NCBI GenBank assembly: GCA_015063245.1
Contig: SUSV01000003.1
Coordinates: 34,751-98,750, forward strand
Reading direction: 5' to 3'
Source: Thermoplasmata archaeon
GTDB lineage: Archaea > Thermoplasmatota > Thermoplasmata > Methanomassiliicoccales > Methanomethylophilaceae
Length of the DNA stretch: 64,000 bases
Shown: positions 28,245 to 35,595 of the stretch, piece after piece
How the letters are laid out: every line of letters begins with the position of its first letter
Numbering within the stretch: position 1 is the first letter of the stretch
Made by a program: the position numbers and the translations under genes
Notes under the pieces: generated by a model
Seen by the model: only the letters and a program-made list of their open reading frames with translations
Told to the model about the DNA's origin: nothing
Databases searched by the model: none

Positions 28245-29486
28245 TCAGGCCTTTGCGGGGGCAGCTGCAGGAGCGTCTGCCGCGGGTGCCTCGACCTTGG
28301 GTGCTGTGACCTCGAGGAGGACCTGCGAGAGATCCATGACCTTCATCTTGGATCCGATCTTCTTCGCTGCCTGTGTGAGGTTCAGTACGCAGAAGGGGCA
28401 GCAGCTGACAAGAATCTCAGCTCCGGTCTCCTCCGCATCGTGGATCCTCTCGATACCGATGTTGAGTGCGAAGTCGGGGTATGTGGACTTGTATCCTCCT
28501 CCGGCACCGCAGCACCTGGAGTTCTCCCTGGATCTCTCCATCTCGACGAACTCGACACCCTTGATCTTCTTGAGGACGTTCCTGGGAGCGTCGAAGACTC
28601 CGGAGTGCCTTCCGAGGTGGCAGGGGTCGTGGTATGTGACCTTGTGGTTGAACTCGTTGTTGAGGGGCAGCTTCCTGTCGTTGATGAGCTGCTCGACGTA
28701 CTGTGAGAAGTGGTAGACGTTCTGTCCTGCCTTGGCGTAGAACCTTCCGAAGTCGCATGAGACGGTCTTGTAGCATCCGGAGCAGGTCATGACCATGTCC
28801 TTGGCTCCCATTCCGTCCGCCTTCTCGACGTTGTGCTGCGCACAGTCGGTGGACTCCTTCTCGTTTCCTGTCCTGAGGAGAGGCGAGGAACAGCACCACT
28901 CGTCGGGTCCGAGGCAGTTCATCTTGACTCCTGCACGGTCGAGGACCCTGACTCCCGCCTGTGCGATGTGCTGCATCCTGTAGGATCCGGTACATCCGGC
29001 GAAGAAGATCACGTTCGCAGGGACATGCCTCTCGACGTCCTCGGGCCACCATGCGTCCCTCTTCGAGTCGGGCTCGTTGTAGGGGTTGTGGTTCTTGTGG
29101 ATGCTCTTTCCCATGGCGACTGCCGCGGGCATGGGTCCGATTCCGACATCGACCATCCATTTCCTCATGGTCTCCCAAAGGTCCACAAGGTGGATCTGGG
29201 CGTGGCAGACGACCTCACAGTTTCCGCATCCTGTGCATTTGTACATGGCGTCGACGAACTCGGGGCTGAGCGTGACGGGCCTCTTGAGGATCTTGTCCAT
29301 CGCTCCGAATCCCTTCAGGTCGATCTGCTTGAGGTAGTAGATCTTTCCCCTGGGGGTGACGGAGTCCCAAGGTGTCTGGTTGTGAGCCTCGCACACATCG
29401 ATGCAGTAACCGCACTGGACACACTGTGTGAGCTCCTGTGCGATCTGAGGCAAGTTGTGGATCTTGATTCCTGCTAACTCTGGCAT
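28245..29486 (-). CDS. hdrD: Heterodisulfide reductase subunit D-type protein
   Basis: Catalytic CoM-S-S-CoB heterodisulfide reductase subunit. The N-terminal ferredoxin-like part has two [4Fe-4S] motifs, CVQCGYCIDVC (near 22) and CTGCGNCEVVC (near 84). Two CCG domains follow: CLGPDEWCCSS with CSGCYK, and SRCCGAGGG with SCCPFC, the sites of the unusual cubane clusters. In Methanomassiliicoccales HdrD-like proteins have been proposed to couple with an Fpo-like complex. No HdrE or HdrABC gene is adjacent. The last 25 residues are an Ala/Pro-rich tail. A leader hairpin GGAACG/CGTTCC (29500-29515) precedes the start. Confidence 0.92.
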   Translation of the reverse strand: MPELAGIKIHNLPQIAQELTQCVQCGYCIDVCEAHNQTPWDSVTPRGKIYYLKQIDLKGFGAMDKILKRPVTLSPEFVDAMYKCTGCGNCEVVCHAQIHLVDLWETMRKWMVDVGIGPMPAAVAMGKSIHKNHNPYNEPDSKRDAWWPEDVERHVPANVIFFAGCTGSYRMQHIAQAGVRVLDRAGVKMNCLGPDEWCCSSPLLRTGNEKESTDCAQHNVEKADGMGAKDMVMTCSGCYKTVSCDFGRFYAKAGQNVYHFSQYVEQLINDRKLPLNNEFNHKVTYHDPCHLGRHSGVFDAPRNVLKKIKGVEFVEMERSRENSRCCGAGGGYKSTYPDFALNIGIERIHDAEETGAEILVSCCPFCVLNLTQAAKKIGSKMKVMDLSQVLLEVTAPKVEAPAADAPAAAPAKA

Positions 29487-29600
29487 TCCTATTCCTCTTG
29501 GAACGAATACGTTCCCGTTGTAATGAGCGAGCGACAGAGTCTCCTTATTTAATGATTATAGGGTGAGACTGAGCGAAACCCCCTTCCGCGACAAGTCGTA

Positions 29601-30815
29601 ATGAGAATAAATGAGATTATATCGGATGATATGCATTCAACGATTGTGAAGAGCGTCTACGACGATTGGACGGGCAATGTGGTGCACGATGCGGATATCC
29701 GCAGCCTCGACCCCGAGGCCGTGAGAGCGGTCAGGGCGACCTATCTCTCCGAGAATCCCGAGGAGAGGGAGAGGGTCGGTGCGATGGACGATGCCGAATT
29801 CCTGTCATCCGTGGGCGTGCTGAAGAGAGGGAAGGTCACGATAGCGGCCATGATCCTCCTGGGCAAATCCTCAGAGAAGGTGCTCCCGTCCTCCGTCTGC
29901 GTGAGATGGAGGCTGGTGGACGTCGACGGGAGGACCGTCGATTCCCGTTCCATCAACGGCTCTATGGTACTGGCCATAAGGAAGGTCGCATCCATCATCA
30001 GCAATTCCACAGTCAGGATCGACGATGGGAACGGTCAGGTCTTCGTCAGCACATACCGTGTCGCATCGCTTACGGAGGCCATGTTCAACGCCCTCCAGCA
30101 CCAGGATTACACCTTAGGAGGGACCATCGATGTCATCGAGAGGGAGAACGAATCCGTCACCGTATTCAGCAGAGGCTCGTTCCCGGATGTACAGCCGGAG
30201 TCATTCGTGAAGGGTCAGAACCAGACGATGTCCTCGAGGAACACATTCCTCATCAACGCCATGACGGAGATAGGTCTCGTCCCGAACAACGGTTCCGGGA
30301 TACGCAACTTCTATTTCTCGCAGATCCACAAGCATTTCCCGCTCCCGCGTTTCATGATCACCGACGACACCGTATCGGTCACGTTCCCCGGAAGGAGGGA
30401 GGGTGCGGTGGTCCGTGCACTCGACATCCGCAGGGATATGGAGGTACCCGACATCATCGACCTGGACAGGCTCGACTCCGGTAGGTACATATCCGACAAG
30501 AGGATGGAATCCCTGATCTCCAGAGGACTGGTCACCGTCTACGACGGGGTCCCCTGCATCAACCTTTCCTACGAGGATCCATCCTCGCGTTTCAGCAAAG
30601 GCTGCGATTACGATGCTGTCATGATACTGCTGAAGGAGAACGGGTCCGTAACCCGTTCCGATGTGGTGGATGTGCTGAGATTCCGCGACAGGAAGGGGCT
30701 TACGGACGAACAGCTGTCGGTGAAGGCCACCAACATCCTCCAGAGCCTCAGGAAGGACGGCAAGGTTAGGAAGGCTGAGGGAAGCACCCGCTCGGCCAGG
30801 TACATTCAGGTCTGA
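29601..30815 (+). CDS. ATPase-fold (HATPase_c_4) predicted transcriptional regulator
   Basis: A 404-residue protein resembling the COG2865 group. The middle part has a GHKL-type ATPase signature: the N-box-like FNALQHQDYTLGG (near 160) and the later VPNNGSGIRN. A winged-helix region is likely at the C-terminus (VTRSDVVDVLRFRDRKGLT). The usual N-terminal AlbA_2/Schlafen-type domain is not clear, although the first 120 residues could be a diverged form (VTIAAMILLGKSSE is typical of these proteins). The function of the group is unknown; some members sit in defence or stress loci. It is convergent with the EamA transporter, overlapping by 10 bases. Confidence 0.75.
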   Translation: MRINEIISDDMHSTIVKSVYDDWTGNVVHDADIRSLDPEAVRAVRATYLSENPEERERVGAMDDAEFLSSVGVLKRGKVTIAAMILLGKSSEKVLPSSVCVRWRLVDVDGRTVDSRSINGSMVLAIRKVASIISNSTVRIDDGNGQVFVSTYRVASLTEAMFNALQHQDYTLGGTIDVIERENESVTVFSRGSFPDVQPESFVKGQNQTMSSRNTFLINAMTEIGLVPNNGSGIRNFYFSQIHKHFPLPRFMITDDTVSVTFPGRREGAVVRALDIRRDMEVPDIIDLDRLDSGRYISDKRMESLISRGLVTVYDGVPCINLSYEDPSSRFSKGCDYDAVMILLKENGSVTRSDVVDVLRFRDRKGLTDEQLSVKATNILQSLRKDGKVRKAEGSTRSARYIQV

Positions 30816-31690
30816 ATGCTGTCGTCATCGGCCGAGCCCGAGTTCAGCAGCATCACGGAACCGAGGATGAGCACGATACCGATGATGTTCATGATCCCGA
30901 ACGGATCCCCGATAACGATGCTGACCAGCGTCGCCACCATGGGTTCTATGAAAGCGATGATGGATGCTTTTCCCGCATCCATCCCGTTCAGCCCCACGGT
31001 ATAGAAGTAATACGGGAGGATCGTGGACAGGATCCCGAGACCGAGCACGTTCAGGAGCACATCCGTATCGTCCATCGAGCCGATCACGTACGGCGTGTCG
31101 CAGAATGGTATCAGGCACAGGGAAGCGATCAGGAAGGTGTAGAACAGTATCGTGAGCAGGGAGTACTTCTTCAGGGCGAACTTGCCGAAGATGGAGTAGA
31201 GAGCATATCCGAATCCTGCGAGGATCCCGTACACGATGCCCATGTTCATGTCCCCTGTCCCGAGGCCGGTGGTGAAGACGCACCCGATGAATGCGATGAG
31301 AAGAGCCAGCAGTTTCCTTTTGGTCGCCTTCTCCTTGAAGAGGACCATGCTCATCACCATGACGAAGCAGGGTGCGGTGTATAGGAGCACTCCCGCAGTC
31401 GACAGGGATACCATCTGCTGTGTTGTGAAGTACATGACATTGAAGAACACGATGCTGCACAGCCCTGTGCCGATGAACATCCATATGTCACGGAACTCGA
31501 TCCTCAGCAGTTTCCTGTCAACAATCATGATGGCGATCGCTATGCCGATGAGCGTCACAAGGCATCTGGTAAGGGTGATCTGCATCGGGGACAGCCCGTC
31601 CGAATAAAGGGAGCGTGTGAAAAGTCCGATTATACCCCAGAGAGCGGCACCTGTCGCCACATACATCGCGCTCATCTTCCGGGATTCCAT
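30806..31690 (-). CDS. EamA/DMT-family transporter
   Basis: Ten-helix inner-membrane transporter of the drug/metabolite superfamily, 294 residues, made of two five-helix EamA repeats (the first opens ATGAALWGIIGLFTRSLY; the second opens MGIVYGILAGFGYALYSIFG near 160). A conserved-looking ANVMYF-type segment is seen as VFFNVMYFTTQQ. These proteins export amino acids, metabolites or nucleotide precursors; the substrate cannot be told here. It is monocistronic, with both neighbours on the other strand. Confidence 0.88.
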   Translation of the reverse strand: MESRKMSAMYVATGAALWGIIGLFTRSLYSDGLSPMQITLTRCLVTLIGIAIAIMIVDRKLLRIEFRDIWMFIGTGLCSIVFFNVMYFTTQQMVSLSTAGVLLYTAPCFVMVMSMVLFKEKATKRKLLALLIAFIGCVFTTGLGTGDMNMGIVYGILAGFGYALYSIFGKFALKKYSLLTILFYTFLIASLCLIPFCDTPYVIGSMDDTDVLLNVLGLGILSTILPYYFYTVGLNGMDAGKASIIAFIEPMVATLVSIVIGDPFGIMNIIGIVLILGSVMLLNSGSADDDSIQT

Positions 31691-31779
31691 GACGGTGGCA
31701 TCGAACAGGACAGATATAGATAATCCCGTTCCCGGTGCGGAGCCATACCGTTTTATCCGTACCAGCTGATTCCCTTCCT

Positions 31780-33216
31780 ATGGCAGTCTACAGATGTTCC
31801 ATCTGCGGAGAGATTTACGATGAGGACGTCGAGCCCGTGAAGTTCGATGACCTTCCCGACGACTGGGTATGTCCGCTGTGCCGTTCGCCGAAGAGCGCGT
31901 TCGTCCGTGTGGATGACGAGGGCGTACCAGCCAAGGCAGCGGAGGTTCCCGAGGAACCCAAGAGCGAGGCACCCGCGAAGAAAGAGCAGGGCCCGGAAGA
32001 CATCTCCTACGACCCCAGGATGATGAGGCACGACAACGGTCCGATGGATGAGATCCATTCCATCGCGGTATCCGGTAAGAGCGTAGGGGAACCGATGGAC
32101 ACACTCATGCCCATCCCCTCGTTCGATGACATCCTTTTCCTGGGAGGACAGCTGGCCCATCCGCCGCTGGATGACGGGGAGGATGTGGACATATCGGTCA
32201 CGATCGGTAAGAACGCCGAGAAACCGATGGTCATAGAGACTCCTATTTACATCTCGCACATGAGCTTCGGAGCATTGTCCGGCAGGGCGAAGAAGGCCCT
32301 GGCGATGGGTTCGAAGATGGCGAGGACAGCCATGTGCAGCGGAGAGGGAGGTGTATTATCCGATGAGATTAACAACTCCTACAAGTACATCTTCGAGTAC
32401 GTTCCCAACAAGTACAGCGCGACTATCGACACATTCGAGAGGTGCGATGCGGTGGAGATCAAGATCGGGCAGGGCACCAAACCCGGGATGGGAGGGCATC
32501 TGCCAGGCGACAAGGTCACCGATATAATCTCGGTGATGAGGGGCAAACCGAAGGGAAAGGATATCATCAGCCCTTCCAGGTTCCCGGAGATCAACTCTCC
32601 CGAGGATCTGAGGGACATGGTGGACAAGCTGCGCAGGGAGACCGGCGGAAAGCCCATAGGGGTCAAGATCGCCGCAGGCCACATCGAAGATGATCTGGAG
32701 TTCATTTCCAAGTCCGGATGCGATTTCATAACCATCGACGGAAGGGGAGGCGCCACAGGATCATCGCCCAAATTCTTGAAGGATGCATCATCCGTACCGA
32801 CTCTCTATGCACTCTCGAGAGCAAGGAGATACATGGATGACCACGGCATGAGCCAGGAGCTTGTGATCACCGGCGGTCTGAGGACCAGCAAGGATTTCAT
32901 AAAGGCGCTGGCGATGGGTGCCGATGCCATCGCGATAGCGTCTGCGGCGCTCATGGCATTGGGATGTCAGAAGTACAGGGCATGTAACTCGGGAAAGTGT
33001 CCCATGGGGATCGCCACACAGGATCCCGAGCTGGAATCCCGTCTCGATTCCCAGGCAGGTGCGACGAGGGTGGGCAACTATCTCAATGTCTCCTCGGAGG
33101 AGATCAGGGTCTTCCTTCGTGTATCCGGCCATAGGTCCTTGAGAGAACTGTCCCTGGACGATCTGTGCACAGTGAGCACGGAGATATCCGAGAACACAGG
33201 CATCAGGCATGCCTGA
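31780..33216 (+). CDS. Rubredoxin-glutamate synthase domain fusion
   Basis: A 478-residue FMN-dependent glutamate-synthase-like protein. An N-terminal rubredoxin module (CSIC at 7-10, CPLC near 36-39) is joined by an acidic, Ala/Pro/Lys-rich linker to the FMN-binding barrel (SHMSFGALS, IKIGQGTKPGMGGHLPG, ITGGLRTSKDF). The three cysteines of the [3Fe-4S] site are present as C-x5-C-x4-C in GCQKYRACNSGKCPMGIAT. It lacks the glutaminase domain, so ammonia or a partner amidotransferase must supply nitrogen. A TATA-like TTTTATCC at about 31751 makes the ATG at 31780 leaderless. The rubredoxin presumably feeds electrons to the flavin, which is inference. Confidence 0.88.
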   Translation: MAVYRCSICGEIYDEDVEPVKFDDLPDDWVCPLCRSPKSAFVRVDDEGVPAKAAEVPEEPKSEAPAKKEQGPEDISYDPRMMRHDNGPMDEIHSIAVSGKSVGEPMDTLMPIPSFDDILFLGGQLAHPPLDDGEDVDISVTIGKNAEKPMVIETPIYISHMSFGALSGRAKKALAMGSKMARTAMCSGEGGVLSDEINNSYKYIFEYVPNKYSATIDTFERCDAVEIKIGQGTKPGMGGHLPGDKVTDIISVMRGKPKGKDIISPSRFPEINSPEDLRDMVDKLRRETGGKPIGVKIAAGHIEDDLEFISKSGCDFITIDGRGGATGSSPKFLKDASSVPTLYALSRARRYMDDHGMSQELVITGGLRTSKDFIKALAMGADAIAIASAALMALGCQKYRACNSGKCPMGIATQDPELESRLDSQAGATRVGNYLNVSSEEIRVFLRVSGHRSLRELSLDDLCTVSTEISENTGIRHA

Positions 33217-33227
33217 AAAACCTCAAC

Positions 33228-33250
33228 AATGACGGGATAGGCCCGTCATT
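33228..33250. terminator. Bidirectional terminator hairpin
   Basis: AATGACGGG (33228-33236) pairs perfectly with CCCGTCATT (33242-33250) with a 5-base loop. It lies between two convergent genes and overlaps the stop codon of the minus-strand one. On the minus strand it is followed by a GTTTTTC run. Confidence 0.65.
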
Positions 33251-33545
33251 CTTCATTATCTAGGCCGTATCTGAGCACATCGTTGTACCTGGAGTTGGCC
33301 TCCTCGCTCTTCTTCCTGTTCTTCCAGGAATCGATCTCGCTGCGTATGGCCAGCATCTCGTCCACGACCGATTCCACATCCCTGGGCCTCGCCTGCCTGA
33401 GGTAGGAGGACATCCTCCTGATCGCCTTGGGGCTTCCGAGCTCCTTCGCTATCTCGTTCCCGAAATCCCCCGGGAATCCCAATTGGGTGATGATGCCGAC
33501 GAGCTCATCCCTCGCTTCCGACCACTGTCTCTGATGTGCATTCAT
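33246..33545 (-). CDS. Small hypothetical helical protein
   Basis: A 99-residue, charged, mostly helical soluble protein (MNAHQRQWSEARDELVGI start) that I do not recognise. It contains a possible helix-turn-helix-like middle (LGSPKAIRRMSSYLRQARPR) and a Lys/Glu/Asn-rich end. It begins 2 bases before the end of the upstream zinc-ribbon gene's stop region, so the two are probably co-transcribed and coupled. Nothing else indicates a function. Confidence 0.65.
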   Translation of the reverse strand: MNAHQRQWSEARDELVGIITQLGFPGDFGNEIAKELGSPKAIRRMSSYLRQARPRDVESVVDEMLAIRSEIDSWKNRKKSEEANSRYNDVLRYGLDNEE

Positions 33546-33546
33546 A

Positions 33547-33957
33547 CTATCGGTTCCATCTGCACATGCTGCGCCTGTCGATCGGAGAATCGGTGCCGCA
33601 CGAGTGGCATTTGATCGACAGGGGGAAGTATCCTATTGGCTTCATGGTCCTGTTGCATCTGGGGCACCTGTGCCTGGTCATGTAATAGGTCTCCCAATCC
33701 GGGATATCCTTGCTGTGGATCACCAGGGAATCATAGCTCTGGGTATATCCGCATCCGCACACATGGACATCGGCCTGGAAGTGGTACAGCGAACCCTGTT
33801 TCCTTTCGAGGATCTCCTTCGCACGTCTGCCGTACCTGCTGCCGAGGATGTCGTCCCTGGTAGCCCTGTCCCCCCAGCCCTTGCAGTTGTAGCACCCCAT
33901 TATGAGTTCCGTGCTCCTGCCGCAGTTCGGACAGTCGTAGCTGTACCCTTGGCCCAT
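33547..33957 (-). CDS. Multi-zinc-ribbon protein with a TAG stop
   Basis: A 136-residue protein with four cysteine pairs: CPNC and CYNC at the N-terminus, CGCGY in the middle, CPRC and CHSC near the C-terminus. This suggests two or more zinc ribbons flanking a basic helix (YGRRAKEILERKQG). I do not recognise the family; nucleic-acid binding is plausible. The stop is TAG, the only one I found among the genes of this window. Reading through it would add pyrrolysine plus 13 residues before a TGA and would overlap the start of the next gene. The neighbouring 99-residue gene is probably in the same operon. Confidence 0.75.
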   Translation of the reverse strand: MGQGYSYDCPNCGRSTELIMGCYNCKGWGDRATRDDILGSRYGRRAKEILERKQGSLYHFQADVHVCGCGYTQSYDSLVIHSKDIPDWETYYMTRHRCPRCNRTMKPIGYFPLSIKCHSCGTDSPIDRRSMCRWNR

Positions 33958-34000
33958 GGATGTCGCATCGGCTTGTCCGATAATATGGTTTCACCGTTGT

Positions 34001-34777
34001 TCAGTGAGCGTGAGGGAACAGGAGCGCGAGCGAGACCATGATCCCCACGCCGACGATGATGAGCACAAGGCTCTTCAGATCCGATCTCTCCCTGTGGAAC
34101 GATTCGGGGATCATATCGCACATCGTCACGTACATCAGGGTACCCGCGGCGAACGCCAGGGGCAATCCGAGCGTCCCCTCGACCTCCATCCCGTTGAACA
34201 GGATGAAGAACAGGGCTCCGGCGATCGGTGTGATCAGGGAGAACAGCCCGAGACGGATCATCGATTTCCTCTTCTCCATCTTCGTCAGGAGCATGGTGGA
34301 TGACAGCGAGAACAGCTCTGTGAACTTGTGGATGCACAGCCCGATGGTCGCCATAAGGCCCATCTCTTCGCCGGTCATGAATATGGCCGCAAGTGCGAGG
34401 CCGTCGCATGCGGCATGGATGGATAGTCCGATGAATGTCGAAGCTGAGATCAAGCTGTGTCCGTGGATCTCGGAATGGCATCCGCAGGTCACGATATGCT
34501 TGTGGTTCATAAGGATGTTAATAATCATGATCAGAAGGAATCCCAAAGCGACGACCATGAGAGCATAATGCGTGTCGATCCCGCCCTCCTCGCTTTCCTC
34601 TACGGCCTCCGGCAGGAGGACGAACATGAGCAATCCGATGAATATTCCCGTGCTCAGGGAGATCATCATATGGGTGCGGTTGTCCCTGAAATTGCCCATC
34701 TGAGGGAGATATGCGCCGATTATCGATACTGCAATGAGCATAATGGCGTAGATTGCGAACAGCAGCTCGGGTTCCAT
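34001..34777 (-). CDS. ZIP-family metal transporter
   Basis: A 258-residue membrane protein with about eight hydrophobic helices. The metal-binding helices are recognisable: HAACDGLALAAIF (ZIP helix IV, conserved H) and HKFTELFSLS (helix V). It probably imports zinc, iron or another divalent metal. A histidine-containing loop (NHKHIVTCGCHSEIHGH) between helices 3 and 4 is typical of the family's variable metal-binding loop. The TATA-like TTATAATC at about 34797-34804 makes the transcript nearly leaderless. It is divergent from the NikR-like regulator across a 237-base AT-rich region, pointing to metal-responsive control. Confidence 0.9.
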   Translation of the reverse strand: MEPELLFAIYAIMLIAVSIIGAYLPQMGNFRDNRTHMMISLSTGIFIGLLMFVLLPEAVEESEEGGIDTHYALMVVALGFLLIMIINILMNHKHIVTCGCHSEIHGHSLISASTFIGLSIHAACDGLALAAIFMTGEEMGLMATIGLCIHKFTELFSLSSTMLLTKMEKRKSMIRLGLFSLITPIAGALFFILFNGMEVEGTLGLPLAFAAGTLMYVTMCDMIPESFHRERSDLKSLVLIIVGVGIMVSLALLFPHAH

Positions 34778-34980
34778 ATGATATCAGATTTTGATTGATT
34801 ATAAGAGTCTTCGCCTAATGTTATTAACAATAAGGTCAGAAACTAATAAACCGTTAATAATTAATAAAAATCAGTGATTTTTTTTAAGCAGCGTTTATTT
34901 CCAATCAGAATTATTATTAATAGTCTTATTACACGGACTACTTTTGTCGAATCCGTCTTCTTATTTTAAATACGTCCAAC

Positions 34981-35007
34981 CCTTAATAACATTTAAGGTG
35001 GTACCAC
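34981..35007 (+). promoter_or_regulatory. Dyads upstream of the NikR-like gene
   Basis: CCTTAA/TTAAGG (34981-34986 with 34993-34998) form a 6-base dyad at the expected transcription start of the downstream gene. GTGGTACCAC (34998-35007), a 10-base palindrome, abuts it. A TATA-like TTATTTTAAA lies at about 34960. The position suits autorepression. Confidence 0.5.
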
Positions 35008-35014
35008 GGCAATA

Positions 35015-35389
35015 GTGAGTATCTCACTGAATGATGAGTACTTACGGGCCTTAGACGATATCCAGGGAGCCTATGACCTCGTCGGACGTTCGGAGGCGGT
35101 GCGCATGGCCATATCCGCAGCACTGGATGAGATGCGCGAAATGGATACCATCGAAGGCCCTGTGGAAGGGGTCCTAATCATCGTTCGCGGCGATCACGCC
35201 GATCCTTGGATGATACAAGTCCAGGCCAAGTATCAGGACGCGATCAAGACGCAGCTGCACTCCCATCTCAGGGACCAGACATGTCTGGAGGTCATGGTGA
35301 TCTCCTGTGATGCGAAGCAGCTGAGGGCGATGATGACGGAGATTAAGGCACAGGGAAAGGCCAAGTACGTCAAATTCGTGAGAAAATGA
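35015..35389 (+). CDS. NikR-like ribbon-helix-helix metalloregulator
   Basis: A 124-residue regulator with an N-terminal ribbon-helix-helix (MSISLNDEYLRALDDIQ) and an ACT-like metal-sensing domain. Of the NikR nickel ligands, H82, H84 and C90 are present in LHSHLRDQTCLEV, matching H87, H89 and C95 of the E. coli protein. The position equivalent to H76 (about residue 71) is not histidine, so the metal or its geometry may differ. GTG at 35015 is the start; AAGGTGG about 12 bases upstream may be the ribosome-binding site. It is divergent from the ZIP transporter, its most likely target. Confidence 0.85.
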   Translation: MSISLNDEYLRALDDIQGAYDLVGRSEAVRMAISAALDEMREMDTIEGPVEGVLIIVRGDHADPWMIQVQAKYQDAIKTQLHSHLRDQTCLEVMVISCDAKQLRAMMTEIKAQGKAKYVKFVRK

Positions 35390-35595
35390 GGCATTGGAAA
35401 GAAACGCTTTATGATGGAGAACATCAAACGACAGGATTGGGAATGAAACGGCATGCGACGTGAAGTCGACGGTCCTGTCACTTTTCTATTATCGGGAGCA
35501 GATGCCGGGCGTATGACCGATTATGAAAGATGTGTCTTCCAGTACTCTTATTATTATAAACTATGAACGCGCTCCGATATCTAGGAGGTTTGTTT

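Noticed and set aside
34818..34992. Long-range inverted repeat ATGTTATTAA/TTAATAACAT around the NikR-ZIP promoter region
   Set aside because: The region is very AT-rich and arms 165 bases apart of this composition can arise by chance.
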